A stretch of DNA of 64,000 nt from Pararhizobium sp. (GCA_030655075.1 JAURWE010000103.1:1-64000), one strand, 5' to 3'. Shown: positions 7,901 to 20,182, numbered from the stretch's first letter. Program-made: numbers and translations. Notes: generated by a model not told the origin, from the letters alone.

Positions 7901-9850
7901 ATGACGGCGGACAAGAATACGATCCGGTCGCTCGGCAACGAGCCGCCAATTCTCGCTGAAGGCCGCCGCACGCCGGACCGCCGCGAGATATCGTTGCGCT
8001 GGCTTTCGGGCACGTTTCTCACCGGCATCACCTCCTCGATCCTGATGGGCGTCGCCCTGTTTGCCGCCCTTGATGGCCGCCAGCAGCTGGCGATCCCGGC
8101 CGAGGCCTATGCCGCCGTCAATCCGGACAAGGCTGTCCAGGCTGTCGCCGTCAAGCGCGGCGACCGTATCCTGTCGCCCAACATCGTCGCCAAACCCTCC
8201 GACCGCACGATCATGGAAGTCTCGACCATGATTCACGACGGCGAGAAGGAAGTGGTCCGCCGCCAGCCCTTCGCCCATGTGAAGATGTCGCTAGCCGCCA
8301 ACCACACCACCACCGACGACTATCCGAACTTCGATCCGCTGACGATCTTCTCCTCCGACGAGAAACAGGCCGAAGCGCAGCCGGTGCGCACGGGGACGAT
8401 CTACGGATCCGACGTCGAATCCGAAGTCGCTCTCAAAACCGTCGATTTTCCGCTGAAGGGCGCCCCGCTGAAATTCAGTGCCTCGATGACGCTGGACGAG
8501 GTCGAGGAAAACGTCCGCACCAATGGCTCGGTGCTGATCGACGGCAACACGCAGCTCGCCTCTCTCTATTACGTCGATCCCCAGCGCTTCGCCTCGGACA
8601 GCTCCGATCTCGACCTGATCCAGGGCCTCAGCGCTCGGGTCGTCGAGGAGAACATGACGGTCTCCTCCTACGAGAACATCACCCCGCAAAGCCAGGAATA
8701 TGCCGACGACGTCATTCCCGTCCGGCGCACCATGCCGATCGAAGCGATCATGGTCAGCGCCGGTTATGCCAAGTCACAGGCAACGGATGTCAGCGACTAT
8801 CTCGCCCGCCTGCTCAACGCCAAGGAGCTGAACGAAGGCGACGTGCTCCGCATCGGTATCATCCAGAAGGGCGAGGAAGCAAAAATCGTCCGGGCTTCCG
8901 TCTACACCAGGGGCAGCCATGTGCTGACCATGGCGGTCGACGACAAGGGCCGCTTCGTCAAGGGCTCCGAACCGACCGAGCTTGCCGCCGTCAATTCCGC
9001 CTTCGACGACACCGGTACGCCGGTCGTCTCCGGCGGCCGCGATCTGCCGCGCGTCTATGACGGCATCTACCGCGCCGCCCTGTCCTATGGCATGGGCGCC
9101 GACATGACCGGCAAGATCATCAAGCTTCTGGCCAGCAATGTCGATTTCCAGGCCCAGTTGAAGCCGACCGATTCGCTCGAGGCCTTCTTCTCGGTCACCG
9201 ACAAGGCCGGCAACGCCACCGAAGATTCCGAGCTTCTCTATGTCCACGCCCGCTTCGGCGAGGCCGATACGCGGTTCTACCGCTTCCAGAACCCGGACGA
9301 CGATACGGTCGATTATTATGACCAGGAGGGCAAGAGCATCCGCCAGTTCCTCCTGCGCAATCCTGTGCCCAATGGCCGCTTCCGCTCCGGCTTCGGCATG
9401 CGCCGCCATCCGATCCTCGGCTTCTCGCGCATGCACACCGGCGTCGACTGGGCGGCACCGCGCGGCACGCCGATCATCGCGGCCGGCAATGGCACCGTCG
9501 AAAAGGCCGGCTGGGATTCCGGGGGTTACGGCCGCCAGACGCTGATCCGCCACGCCAATGGCTATGTCTCGTCCTACAACCACCAGAACGCCATCGCCAA
9601 GGGCGTCGTGCCCGGCGCCAAGGTCGTCCAGGGCCAGGTGATCGGCTGGGTTGGCACGACAGGCCTGTCGACCGGACCGCACCTGCACTATGAAATGATC
9701 GTCAACGGCAACAAGGTCGATCCCCTGCGCATCCGCCTGCCCGGCGGCAAATCGCTCGAAGGCGACCAGCTTGCCCGCTTCGAAAGCGAACGCAAACGCA
9801 TCGACACCCTTCTCGGCCACGACAAAGCAGAGCAGCTGGCGAGCAAGTAG
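7901..9850 (+). CDS. M23/LytM-domain envelope metallopeptidase
   Basis: A 649-residue protein with one N-terminal membrane segment (about residues 37-60) and a long periplasmic part, ending in an M23 peptidase domain. Zinc-site motifs are present: HTGVD with His512 and Asp516, and GPHLHYE with His594 and His596. The enzyme should therefore be able to cut peptidoglycan cross-links. Rhizobia carry a similar large M23 protein next to clpB; RgsM of Sinorhizobium, linked to polar growth, is a plausible relative, but I cannot verify orthology. ATG 7901 has no strong ribosome site. It is transcribed alone, convergent with clpB. Confidence 0.85.
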   Translation: MTADKNTIRSLGNEPPILAEGRRTPDRREISLRWLSGTFLTGITSSILMGVALFAALDGRQQLAIPAEAYAAVNPDKAVQAVAVKRGDRILSPNIVAKPSDRTIMEVSTMIHDGEKEVVRRQPFAHVKMSLAANHTTTDDYPNFDPLTIFSSDEKQAEAQPVRTGTIYGSDVESEVALKTVDFPLKGAPLKFSASMTLDEVEENVRTNGSVLIDGNTQLASLYYVDPQRFASDSSDLDLIQGLSARVVEENMTVSSYENITPQSQEYADDVIPVRRTMPIEAIMVSAGYAKSQATDVSDYLARLLNAKELNEGDVLRIGIIQKGEEAKIVRASVYTRGSHVLTMAVDDKGRFVKGSEPTELAAVNSAFDDTGTPVVSGGRDLPRVYDGIYRAALSYGMGADMTGKIIKLLASNVDFQAQLKPTDSLEAFFSVTDKAGNATEDSELLYVHARFGEADTRFYRFQNPDDDTVDYYDQEGKSIRQFLLRNPVPNGRFRSGFGMRRHPILGFSRMHTGVDWAAPRGTPIIAAGNGTVEKAGWDSGGYGRQTLIRHANGYVSSYNHQNAIAKGVVPGAKVVQGQVIGWVGTTGLSTGPHLHYEMIVNGNKVDPLRIRLPGGKSLEGDQLARFESERKRIDTLLGHDKAEQLASK

Positions 9851-9882
9851 CAGGTCGATCCTCGCGAGATTTTGGCGGCTTA

Positions 9883-9908
9883 ACCCCCTCTGTCACTTCA
9901 TGACAGAG
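9883..9908. repeat. Fragment of a RIME-like intergenic repeat
   Basis: These 26 bases begin ACCCCCTCTGTCACTTCATG and nearly match the outer end of the large inverted repeat at 16008-16154. It is a short relic between the M23 gene and clpB. Confidence 0.5.
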
Positions 9909-9951
9909 AAGATAAACTCTCTCCGACTGCATAAGCCGAGAATAATGCAAA

Positions 9952-9981
9952 AAACCCCGCAGCCTTTCAGCTCCGGGGTTT
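9952..9981 (-). terminator. Rho-independent terminator of clpB
   Basis: An inverted repeat AAACCCCG / CGGGGTTT, read on the minus strand, is followed by a run of six T. It sits 8 bp beyond the clpB stop. Read on the plus strand it could also end transcripts from the M23 gene. Confidence 0.8.
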
Positions 9982-9988
9982 CGCACGA

Positions 9989-12592
<2,604 letters not shown>

Positions 12593-12767
12593 ACTCTACC
12601 TCCATGGATCGCCCGGCCCTTCAGGCACCGGTCGATGGTTCAGGATCGGGTTCCCTCACGAGGCAAACCCGTCAATGCCGGACACATAACCACTGTTGCG
12701 GCTATCGCGTTCGTTCCCCGTTGATATGGTATGACGAAATCGTGAATTAAAGTACGGCACAGACGAA

Positions 12768-12791
12768 AAACCCGGCCGCGAGGCCGGGTTT
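12768..12791 (-). terminator. Terminator of the DUF4167 gene
   Basis: A perfect 10-bp stem AAACCCGGCC/GGCCGGGTTT with the 4-base loop GCGA lies 20 bp after the DUF4167 stop. On the minus strand it continues into TTT. Confidence 0.8.
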
Positions 12792-12811
12792 TGAATGGAT
12801 CGACGTCAAAC

Positions 12812-13636
12812 TTATTCGGACGCGGCATCCGCAAGTGCAGGTGCGTCTCCGGCCGGTTCACCACCGGCCTCGGCAGCATCGTCACCGCCGTCAGCTTCGC
12901 CACGGCGCGGCTGGCGGCGCGGGCGCGGTGCACCACGACGGCGCGGTGCCCGTGCGGGACCTTCACCGGCGGCTTCCTCTTCCAGTGCCACTTCGGCCGG
13001 AATGCCGTCGATCACAGGCTGCGGGCCCGAATGGTCGGCAACAGCCTGTTCGACTGGAGCGGGGCGCTCTGCGCGCTCGGCACGTTCCGGGCGCTCTGCC
13101 CGTTCCGAACGCGGCTGGCGGTCCGGATTGCGCGGCTGCCGCTCGGATGGCTGCTGGCGCTGTTCGGCAACCGGTGCCTGGCGCTCCTGCGGAGCCTGCC
13201 GGTCGTCGTTGCCGTTCTGGTCCGCATCATCCTGGTCGCGGTCGTCGCGATCATTGCTGTAATCGCCCCGGTCGTTGCGCTCGTCGCGGTCATCCCGGTC
13301 GTCGCGCTGGAAACGTTCCTGCATCTGCGTCTGAGCCGCCGCGATGATGCGGTTGTAGTGCTCGGCGTGCTGGAGGTAGTTTTCAGCCACCACCCGGTCG
13401 CCGGAGCTTTGCGCATCACGGGCCAGGTTCGAATATTTTTCAGCAATATGCTGCGCGGTGCCGCGGATCTTCACATCCGGACCGGAGCTGTCATAGGTCC
13501 GGGTCAGAGGGTTGGAACCCTTGCGGTTGTGATTGTTGTTGTTTCCATTGCTGGCATTGTTGTTGTTATTATTGTTGTTACTGCCATTGTTGTTATTACG
13601 CCCGCGGCCGCGCTTGTTCTGCTGTCCTGGCCTCAT
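12812..13636 (-). CDS. DUF4167 protein with low-complexity Asn- and Arg-rich tracts
   Basis: A 274-residue alphaproteobacterial protein of unknown function. It opens with the basic segment MRPGQQNKRGRGR followed by long Asn tracts (about residues 14-40). A compact domain at about 42-110 contains KIRGTAQHIAEKYSNLARDA and ENYLQHAEHYNRII, the recognisable DUF4167 core. The remainder is disordered, rich in Arg, Asp, Glu, Gln and Ala with RRRGAPRPRR near the end. The composition suggests nucleic-acid binding, but that is inference. ATG 13636 has a GGGTGAG ribosome site 7 bp upstream, which is better than the GTG at 13648. A hydrophobic plus-strand frame over it is rejected. Confidence 0.9.
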   Translation of the reverse strand: MRPGQQNKRGRGRNNNNGSNNNNNNNNASNGNNNNHNRKGSNPLTRTYDSSGPDVKIRGTAQHIAEKYSNLARDAQSSGDRVVAENYLQHAEHYNRIIAAAQTQMQERFQRDDRDDRDERNDRGDYSNDRDDRDQDDADQNGNDDRQAPQERQAPVAEQRQQPSERQPRNPDRQPRSERAERPERAERAERPAPVEQAVADHSGPQPVIDGIPAEVALEEEAAGEGPARAPRRRGAPRPRRQPRRGEADGGDDAAEAGGEPAGDAPALADAASE

Positions 13637-13981
13637 TGTATAACTCACCCAAATTCTGATTGATGATCATGTGGCGACATGGCCTGACCGGAAACTCCCG
13701 AATCAAACATCCGCATTCAGCGAAGGCCGTTCTTGGACGGACCCGCCGCTGGCTAACGTCAAAATTTTAAACAGGCACCCGCACTTGGCGCCGTTCAACC
13801 CTAGCAACTCTATTTTTTGAGAGTGACCCCGTGGCAAGATCAGGCTGAGACGAATCTCTTTTCATGACCTTCTGCCGAGTGCGTACCCGCAAACTATCGT
13901 GCTTCTGAAGGAATTCCAAGCCCTTTCTTTGAGCTTATAAAAGAACTTTTGCAAATGCAGCATGAAAATACACATCTGCAC
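13637..13981. other. Intergenic region, nothing identified
   Basis: About 345 bp between two minus-strand genes. No coding potential, RNA gene or clear terminator was recognised. It presumably contains the DUF4167 promoter on its left side. Confidence 0.4.
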
Positions 13982-14836
13982 TTAGCAAAACACCAGAACC
14001 CGGTCCCGCCCGCCAAGATCGGCCGCTTCCCCGGCAAGCGTCAAGCTCGCCGCTTCGAACAGGTCGGTCACATGCAGCTTCTGATCATAGCCGATCTCCA
14101 GCCCGATCACGCCCCTTGGCGCCAGAACCTTGGCAACGCCGCTGGCGATGATCCGGTAGGCATCAAGACCATCAGCACCGCCATCGAGCGCCAGTCGCGG
14201 ATCGTAGTCCCGCACCTCCGGATCAAGACCATCGACCACAACGGAGGCAATATAGGGAGGATTGGAAACGACAATGTCGAACTGCCCCGTCAGGCGCTCG
14301 AACCAGTCGCTTTCAACCACCGAAAACTGGCCGTCCAGACCGTTGCGCCGCGCATTGACCACTGCCGTCGCCAGCGCTCCGGCTGACAGATCGACACCCA
14401 CGCCGGTCGCCAGCGGAAACGCCGACAGCAGCGCCAGACAGATCGCCCCGGTGCCGGTGCCCAGATCCACGATCCGGCATTGCCCCGTCCGCTCGACGAT
14501 GTCGGCAACGAACGGCAGCATGGTCTCCACCAGCGTTTCCGTGTCCGGCCGCGGCTCCAGCGTCTCCGGCGAAAGCCCCAGCGTCAGGCCGAAGAACGAC
14601 CGCTCTCCGAGAATGCGATGGACAGGCTCATGCGCCAGCCGTCGGCCGACCGCCGCCCGCACCCGCGCCGCCGCTTCAGGAGAAACAGCATCGCCGCCCC
14701 GGCTCAGAAACTGCGTCAGCGAAAGACCGAGAAGACCCGACACGAGGATGCGCGCCTCCTGCGCCGGATCGTCGAGATCGGCCGCCTGAAATTGGCGCCG
14801 AACCTCCGCCAGCAGACTATCGGCCGTATCCCCCAT
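13982..14836 (-). CDS. prmC: Release factor glutamine methyltransferase PrmC (HemK)
   Basis: A 284-residue SAM-dependent enzyme that methylates the Gln of the GGQ motif in class I release factors. The SAM-binding motif DLGTGTG is at 124-130 and the substrate-binding NPPY at 192-195, as in the N5-glutamine methyltransferase family. The N-terminal helical domain is present. It starts 2 bp after the prfA stop on the same strand, so modifying enzyme and substrate are co-transcribed, the common bacterial arrangement. Confidence 0.96.
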   Translation of the reverse strand: MGDTADSLLAEVRRQFQAADLDDPAQEARILVSGLLGLSLTQFLSRGGDAVSPEAAARVRAAVGRRLAHEPVHRILGERSFFGLTLGLSPETLEPRPDTETLVETMLPFVADIVERTGQCRIVDLGTGTGAICLALLSAFPLATGVGVDLSAGALATAVVNARRNGLDGQFSVVESDWFERLTGQFDIVVSNPPYIASVVVDGLDPEVRDYDPRLALDGGADGLDAYRIIASGVAKVLAPRGVIGLEIGYDQKLHVTDLFEAASLTLAGEAADLGGRDRVLVFC

Positions 14837-14838
14837 GA

Positions 14839-15921
14839 TCAGTCCTGCTGCTCGCCGAGCTGGGCCAGTTGATCCGCCTGATAGTCGGCCATCAGCGCAT
14901 CCACCACCTCGTCGATCTCGCCCATCATCATCCGGTCGATCTTGTAGAGCGTCAGGTTGATGCGGTGGTCGGTAACCCGCCCCTGCGGAAAATTATAGGT
15001 GCGGATGCGCTCGGACCGGTCGCCGGAGCCGACCTGGCTCTTGCGCGAGGCGGAGCGTTCGCTGTCGGCCCGCTGCCGCTCGGCATCGTAGAGCCGCGAG
15101 CGCAGGACCTGCATCGCCTTGGCACGGTTCTGGTGCTGCGATTTTTCCGAGCTGGTGACAACGATGCCGGTCGGCAGGTGCGTGATGCGCACAGCCGAAT
15201 CGGTGGTGTTGACGTGCTGGCCGCCGGCACCCGACGAGCGCATCGTATCGATGCGGATGTCCTCGGCCCGAACCTCGATATCGATCTCCTCGGCCTCCGG
15301 CAGAACCGCGACCGTGGCCGCCGATGTATGAATGCGCCCGCTCGCCTCTGTATCGGGCACGCGCTGCACCCGGTGCACGCCGGATTCGAACTTCAGCTTG
15401 GCAAACACGCCGCGCCCGGTAATCGTCGCGATGATTTCCTTGAACCCGCCGGCATCGCCGTCGCTGGCGGAAAGTACCTCGACCTTCCAGCCCTTATCGG
15501 CGGCAAAGCGCTCATACATGCGAAACAGATCGCCGGCAAAAAGGGCAGCCTCCGAACCGCCGGTTCCGGCGCGGATTTCCAGGATGGCGCTTTTCTCGTC
15601 GGCCGCATCCTTGGGCAGAAGCAGCAGCTGCATCTCGGTTGCCAGCCGCTCCAGCTTGTCCTCGACCTCAGGCAGTTCCATCTCGGCCAGATCGCGCATG
15701 TCGCGATCCGTCGCCCTGTCCGACAAAAGCGTGCGCAGGTCCGCCACTTCCCTGACGGCGCCCTCGTACAGCCGGATCTTCGCCACGACAGGCTGCAGCT
15801 CGGAATATTCCGACGCAAGCTTCACATAGACATCTGCCGTCGGCCCCGCCGCCATGCGGGCCTCGATCTCGCCAAACCTGCGCTCCAGGTCGCGCATCTT
15901 TTCTACAGGCAGTGTCGTCAA
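14839..15921 (-). CDS. prfA: Peptide chain release factor 1
   Basis: RF1 terminates translation at UAA and UAG. The peptidyl-hydrolase motif SGAGGQHVN and the downstream basic region are intact. I place the start at TTG 15921: it gives 360 residues, the family length, begins MTTLPVEKMRDLERRF, and has GGAG 6 bp upstream. The ATG at 15963 in the same frame would add 14 residues unlike the family N terminus. It is followed immediately by prmC. Confidence 0.93.
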   Translation of the reverse strand: MTTLPVEKMRDLERRFGEIEARMAAGPTADVYVKLASEYSELQPVVAKIRLYEGAVREVADLRTLLSDRATDRDMRDLAEMELPEVEDKLERLATEMQLLLLPKDAADEKSAILEIRAGTGGSEAALFAGDLFRMYERFAADKGWKVEVLSASDGDAGGFKEIIATITGRGVFAKLKFESGVHRVQRVPDTEASGRIHTSAATVAVLPEAEEIDIEVRAEDIRIDTMRSSGAGGQHVNTTDSAVRITHLPTGIVVTSSEKSQHQNRAKAMQVLRSRLYDAERQRADSERSASRKSQVGSGDRSERIRTYNFPQGRVTDHRINLTLYKIDRMMMGEIDEVVDALMADYQADQLAQLGEQQD

Positions 15922-16007
15922 TTCATGCTCCGCCGGATCGCCTCGAACTGGGCGATCGCTCATTATAGAGTTCGCCCCGTTCGGAGCTGTCTTGTCCGGG
16001 AGAGTTT

Positions 16008-16154
16008 ACCCCCTCTGTCACTGCGTGACATCTCCCCCACAAGGGGGGAGATTGTTCTTTTCCCACGCTCTTTATACTGCTGCGATCAACACACAAAGTC
16101 TGCGACCGATCTCCCCTCTTGTGGGGGAGATGTCCCGGAGGGACAGAGGGGGGT
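16008..16154. repeat. RIME-like intergenic mosaic element with 45-bp inverted arms
   Basis: The left arm (16008-16052) and right arm (16109-16154) are imperfect inverted copies of each other, differing at only a few positions. Each contains an internal hairpin CTCCCCCACAAGGGGGGAG or its variant. The spacer is about 56 bp. Elements of this look are typical of rhizobial intergenic regions. It sits between ptsP and prfA and contains no gene; as RNA it would fold into a long hairpin. Confidence 0.8.
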
Positions 16155-16193
16155 GCGCGGCAAAAAGCCAGCGACCCATCCAAAGACCCGTCG

Positions 16194-18461
16194 CTAAAGC
16201 GGAATACCATTCTGCTCGGCAAAGTCCGCCAGAATTTCGCGCAGCGGCGTGCGGTTCTTGTGGTCGTTGAGCTCCGCCTCCAGCACTGCCGACAGCCGGT
16301 CGACATCAAGCGCCAGAAGCATCGCCTTGACAGGGCCGATGGCCGCTGGCGACATCGACACGGCGCGGAAGCCGAGCCCGAGCAGCGCCATGGCCGACAG
16401 CGGCTTGCTGGCCATCTCGCCGCACAGCGTCACCGGCGTCTCGTTGCGCTCGCCCGCCCGCACGATGTCGCGCAGGATGCGCAGGAACGGCCGCCCGAGC
16501 GTGTCGAACCGGTCGGAGACCCGCGAATTGCCGCGGTCGACCGCCATGGAGAACTGGAACAGGTCGTTCGATCCGACCGAGACGAAATCGACCTCTTCCA
16601 TCAGCTCGTCGAGCTGCCACAGGAGTGCCGGCACTTCCAGCATGGCACCGAACTGCAGCTTCTTCGGCAGCTGTTCGCCGGCCTTCGACTGGCGCTGGAT
16701 TTCCTTCTGCATCAGCTCGCGCACGGCACGGATTTCGGCGACTTCGGTCACCATCGGCAGCATGATCTTCAGCTCGACGCCGGCAGAGGCCCGAAGCAGC
16801 GCTCGCAGCTGGGTGCGCAGCAGGCCCGGCCGGTCGAGCGACAGGCGGATCGCCCGCCAGCCGAGCGCCGGGTTTTCCTCTTCCGCCTCGCGGAAATAGG
16901 GCACCACCTTGTCGCCGCCGATATCGAGTGTGCGAAACGTCACCGGCTTGCCGGCAGACTGCTTCAGCACATTGCGGTAGAAGGTCTCCTGCTCTTCCGC
17001 CTTCGGCATGGTCGAGGCGATCATAAACTGCAGCTCGGTGCGGAACAGGCCGATGCCCTCGGCGCCCGCTTCCGCCAGCTGCGGCAGGTCGACCAGCAGG
17101 CCGGCATTCATCAAAAGGTTGATCCGCCGCCCGTCCTTGGTGCGCGATTCGACCTCGCGCAGCGCCCGGAACTGCTCCTGCCGCCGGGCCCGGAACCGCA
17201 CCTTCTCTTCATAGGAACGGCGCAGATCGGCAATCGGGCGCAGGTGCACCTTGCCCTCTTCGCCGTCGATGATGATCGGGTCGTTGTTTTCAGACAGCGC
17301 CACAGCACCGGCCGCCTGGCCAACGACAGGCACACCCATGGCCCGCGCAACGATGACCACATGGCTGGTGACCGCGCCCTCTTCGAGCACGAGGCCGCGA
17401 ATGTTGGCGCGTGGATAGTCGAGCAGCTCGGCCGCGCCCATGGCACGCGCCACGATGATCGCATCGGCCGGAAAATTCTCGGCAGACGCCTTGCCACCAT
17501 AGCCCGTCAGCTGCCGTAAGAGCCGATTGGCCAGGTCGTCGAAATCATGCATGCGCTCGCGCAGATAGGGGTCCGTCAGCCGGATCATCCGCGCCTTGGT
17601 CTCGCTCTGCACCCGCTCGACCGCCGCTTCCGCCGTCAGGCCGTTGCGGATCGCCTCTTCCAGCTTCCGCACCCAGCCCCGGTCATGGGCAAACATCCGG
17701 TAGGTTTCCAGCACCTCGCGGTGCTCGCCTTCCATCGACACTTCCCGGCGCGACAGCATGTCGTCGATCGAGATGCGCAGCGAACCCAGCGCATCGGCCA
17801 GCCGCGCCAGTTCCTGATCGGTATCCTCGTTGAGCAGATTGGTGACGACGATGCGCGGCTCGTGCAGCACGACATAGCCGAGCCCGACGCCTTCACCATA
17901 GCCATTGCCGTCGATGCTGACCGGCCGCGACATGTCGAGCTCGAGGCCCGGCCGGGTGATTTTCTTTAGCTCGCCCGTTGCCACCATCTCGGCCAGAACC
18001 ATGGCCGTGGTTTCCAGCGCCTCGACCTCATCCTCGCGGTAGTTGCGCTGCGCCTTGTTCTGCACGACGAGAACGCCGAGCGAGCGCCCGGTGCGCAGGA
18101 TCGGCACGCCCATGAACGAGTGATAGATTTCTTCGCCGGTCTCCGGCAGATAAGTAAAGGCCGGATGCGACTGGGCGTCCGACAGGTTCAGCGGCCGGGC
18201 GCTGGCCGCGATCGTGCCGACGAGGCCCTGGCCCATCTGCAGCTGCGCCAGGTGCACGGCATCCTTGTTCAGGCCTTCGGTGGCAAAAAGTTCGAGAACG
18301 CCGTCGGAACGCAGCACGTAAACAGAGCACACTTCCGCGACCATGTTCTGCGCTATCTGGCGAACGATCTGGTCCAGGCGCTCCTGAGGCTCAAGCGGCT
18401 CCGCCATCAATTCGCGAAGGCGCTTGAGAAGAACGCGCGGACCTGCGGACAGGTCTCTCAT
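16194..18461 (-). CDS. ptsP: Nitrogen-PTS phosphoenolpyruvate phosphotransferase EI-Ntr
   Basis: A 755-residue enzyme with an N-terminal GAF domain (about 20-165), the mark of EI-Ntr as opposed to sugar enzyme I. The PEP-utilising N domain carries the phospho-histidine segment GAVTSHVVIVARAMG, and the C-terminal PEP-binding barrel ends with TLCGEMA. It takes phosphate from PEP and passes it to NPr and EIIA-Ntr, with a role in nitrogen and potassium regulation. GAF domains of this family sense glutamine or 2-oxoglutarate. It lies between lysC and prfA on the same strand, separated from prfA by a RIME-like element. Confidence 0.96.
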   Translation of the reverse strand: MRDLSAGPRVLLKRLRELMAEPLEPQERLDQIVRQIAQNMVAEVCSVYVLRSDGVLELFATEGLNKDAVHLAQLQMGQGLVGTIAASARPLNLSDAQSHPAFTYLPETGEEIYHSFMGVPILRTGRSLGVLVVQNKAQRNYREDEVEALETTAMVLAEMVATGELKKITRPGLELDMSRPVSIDGNGYGEGVGLGYVVLHEPRIVVTNLLNEDTDQELARLADALGSLRISIDDMLSRREVSMEGEHREVLETYRMFAHDRGWVRKLEEAIRNGLTAEAAVERVQSETKARMIRLTDPYLRERMHDFDDLANRLLRQLTGYGGKASAENFPADAIIVARAMGAAELLDYPRANIRGLVLEEGAVTSHVVIVARAMGVPVVGQAAGAVALSENNDPIIIDGEEGKVHLRPIADLRRSYEEKVRFRARRQEQFRALREVESRTKDGRRINLLMNAGLLVDLPQLAEAGAEGIGLFRTELQFMIASTMPKAEEQETFYRNVLKQSAGKPVTFRTLDIGGDKVVPYFREAEEENPALGWRAIRLSLDRPGLLRTQLRALLRASAGVELKIMLPMVTEVAEIRAVRELMQKEIQRQSKAGEQLPKKLQFGAMLEVPALLWQLDELMEEVDFVSVGSNDLFQFSMAVDRGNSRVSDRFDTLGRPFLRILRDIVRAGERNETPVTLCGEMASKPLSAMALLGLGFRAVSMSPAAIGPVKAMLLALDVDRLSAVLEAELNDHKNRTPLREILADFAEQNGIPL

Positions 18462-18616
18462 CGCGTGGTGCTCCAGAAATCAATGCACGTCTCGCACGAA
18501 ACTTGACACAAGTTTCGGCACAACGACAAGCATCAAAGAATAACAGTCAGAAATCTACACTTGGGAAAAACACCGCCCGCGCCGGATGGCGCAGCGGTCA
18601 TCGTCCCGAGCCTGAC

Positions 18617-19870
18617 TTAACTCTTATCCAGACCGTAGACGGAATGCAAAGTCCGAACTGCAAGTTCCGCATAGGCACCGTCGATCAGGATGGAAATCTT
18701 GATTTCCGAGGTGGTGATCGCCTTGATGTTGATGCCTTTTTCGGCAAGTGCACGGAAAGCGGAGGCAGCGACGCCGGCATGGCTGCGCATGCCGATGCCG
18801 ATGACCGAGACCTTTACCAGCCCGGCCTCGTTCTGGATCACGTCGAAGCCGATCGTGCCCTTTGATTCGGTCAACACCTTCATCGCCTTGTCGAGATCGC
18901 CCGACGGCACGGTGAAGGTCATGTCGGTGCGCGAGCCGTCTTCCGACGTGTTCTGCACGATCATGTCGACATTGATGTGGGCTTCGGCCAGAGGCCCGAA
19001 GATCGCCGCAGACACGCCCGGCCGGTCGGCAAGCCGGCGCAGCGAGATCTGGGCTTCATCCTTGGCATAGGCGATGCCGGTTACGACTTCCTGTTCCAAA
19101 ATCTCTTCCTCGTCACAAATCAGCGTGCCGGGGGGATTCAAGAAATCTCCCATGCCCGGCGCATCGGGGTCATCGAATGAGGAACGCACGAAGGTGCGCA
19201 CCTTGAACACCATGGCAAGCTCGACCGAGCGCACCTGCAGAACCTTGGCGCCGAGCGACGCCATTTCCAGCATTTCCTCAAAGGCGATCTTCTTCAGCCG
19301 CTTGGCCTTTGGCTCGATCCGGGGATCGGTCGTGTAGACGCCATCGACATCGGTGTAGATGTCGCAGCGGTCAGCCTTGACCGCCGCCGCAATCGCCACA
19401 GCCGACGTGTCCGAGCCGCCGCGCCCGAGCGTCGCGATCCTGTTATCCGGTCCGAGCCCCTGAAAACCGGCGATGACCGCCACCTGGCCCTCGCCGAAGC
19501 GGCGGATGAGGTCGGTCCCGTCGATATCCATGATCCGCGCTGCGCCATGGGCATTGTCGGTGCGAATGGGGATCTGCCAGCCCTGCCAGGAGCGCGCGTT
19601 GATGCCGATGTGCTGCAGCGCGATCGCCAGAAGACCCGAGGTCACCTGCTCGCCGGAGGCGACGACCGCATCATATTCGCGGGCATCATGCATCGGCGAC
19701 GCATCGCGGGTCCAGCCGACCAGCTCGTTGGTCTTGCCCGACATGGCCGAGACGACCACCGCCACCTCGTGCCCTGCATCGACTTCCCGTTTGACATGGC
19801 GGGCCACATTCCGGATGCGATCCATATCCGCGACGGAGGTCCCGCCGAACTTCATCACAATGCGTGCCAT
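18617..19870 (-). CDS. lysC: Aspartate kinase
   Basis: A 417-residue monofunctional aspartokinase that catalyses the first step from aspartate to lysine, threonine and methionine. It begins with the nucleotide-binding KFGGTSV (7-13), contains LGRGGSDTSAVA, and ends in two ACT domains (about 265-410) through which amino acid end-products inhibit the enzyme. No homoserine dehydrogenase domain is attached. The gene is upstream of ptsP on the same strand with about 155 bp between. Confidence 0.97.
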   Translation of the reverse strand: MARIVMKFGGTSVADMDRIRNVARHVKREVDAGHEVAVVVSAMSGKTNELVGWTRDASPMHDAREYDAVVASGEQVTSGLLAIALQHIGINARSWQGWQIPIRTDNAHGAARIMDIDGTDLIRRFGEGQVAVIAGFQGLGPDNRIATLGRGGSDTSAVAIAAAVKADRCDIYTDVDGVYTTDPRIEPKAKRLKKIAFEEMLEMASLGAKVLQVRSVELAMVFKVRTFVRSSFDDPDAPGMGDFLNPPGTLICDEEEILEQEVVTGIAYAKDEAQISLRRLADRPGVSAAIFGPLAEAHINVDMIVQNTSEDGSRTDMTFTVPSGDLDKAMKVLTESKGTIGFDVIQNEAGLVKVSVIGIGMRSHAGVAASAFRALAEKGINIKAITTSEIKISILIDGAYAELAVRTLHSVYGLDKS

Positions 19871-20182
19871 GTCTTATTCCGGTACCGGTGTGGTTGGCGC
19901 AACGGATCGCGCCGTCAGACCCGTGCCCAAAACCGCGCACGGAGAGTTGCGGCGTCTCTTAGCGAGTTTGCCAAATCCGTGCAATGGGGCGGGCTGTTTC
20001 CGTGCTGGAAGATAGACATTGCTCAGGAAGAAAGAAGCCGGGCGGAGATGGCCATCGGTCTAAGGCACCTCAGGGAAAAGAATATCTCCTCACCTGCAGG
20101 GGAGATGTCAGCGCAGCTGACCGAGGGGGGGGGCGACCTCGCTCAGAAGCCGGCGCAAAGCCCTCCGTGCCTTAAAGCACCC
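19871..20182. other. Intergenic region upstream of lysC with a repeat relic
   Basis: About 310 bp without a credible gene. It holds the presumed lysC promoter and the repeat relic at 20084-20133. Confidence 0.4.
20084..20133. repeat. RIME-like half element
   Basis: A hairpin ATCTCC...GGAGAT, a second small hairpin GTCAGCGCAGCTGAC, and a G-run. This is the arrangement of one arm of the element at 16008-16154, in degraded form. Confidence 0.5.

Noticed and set aside
12791..13663. A plus-strand frame encoding a hydrophobic, Val-rich protein
   Set aside because: It mirrors the Asn/Asp-rich DUF4167 gene; its hydrophobicity follows from reading GTT/GTC on the opposite strand of AAC/GAC codons.
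16119..17519. A 466-codon plus-strand frame over ptsP
   Set aside because: It is antisense to the PEP-binding domain of ptsP and begins inside a repeat.
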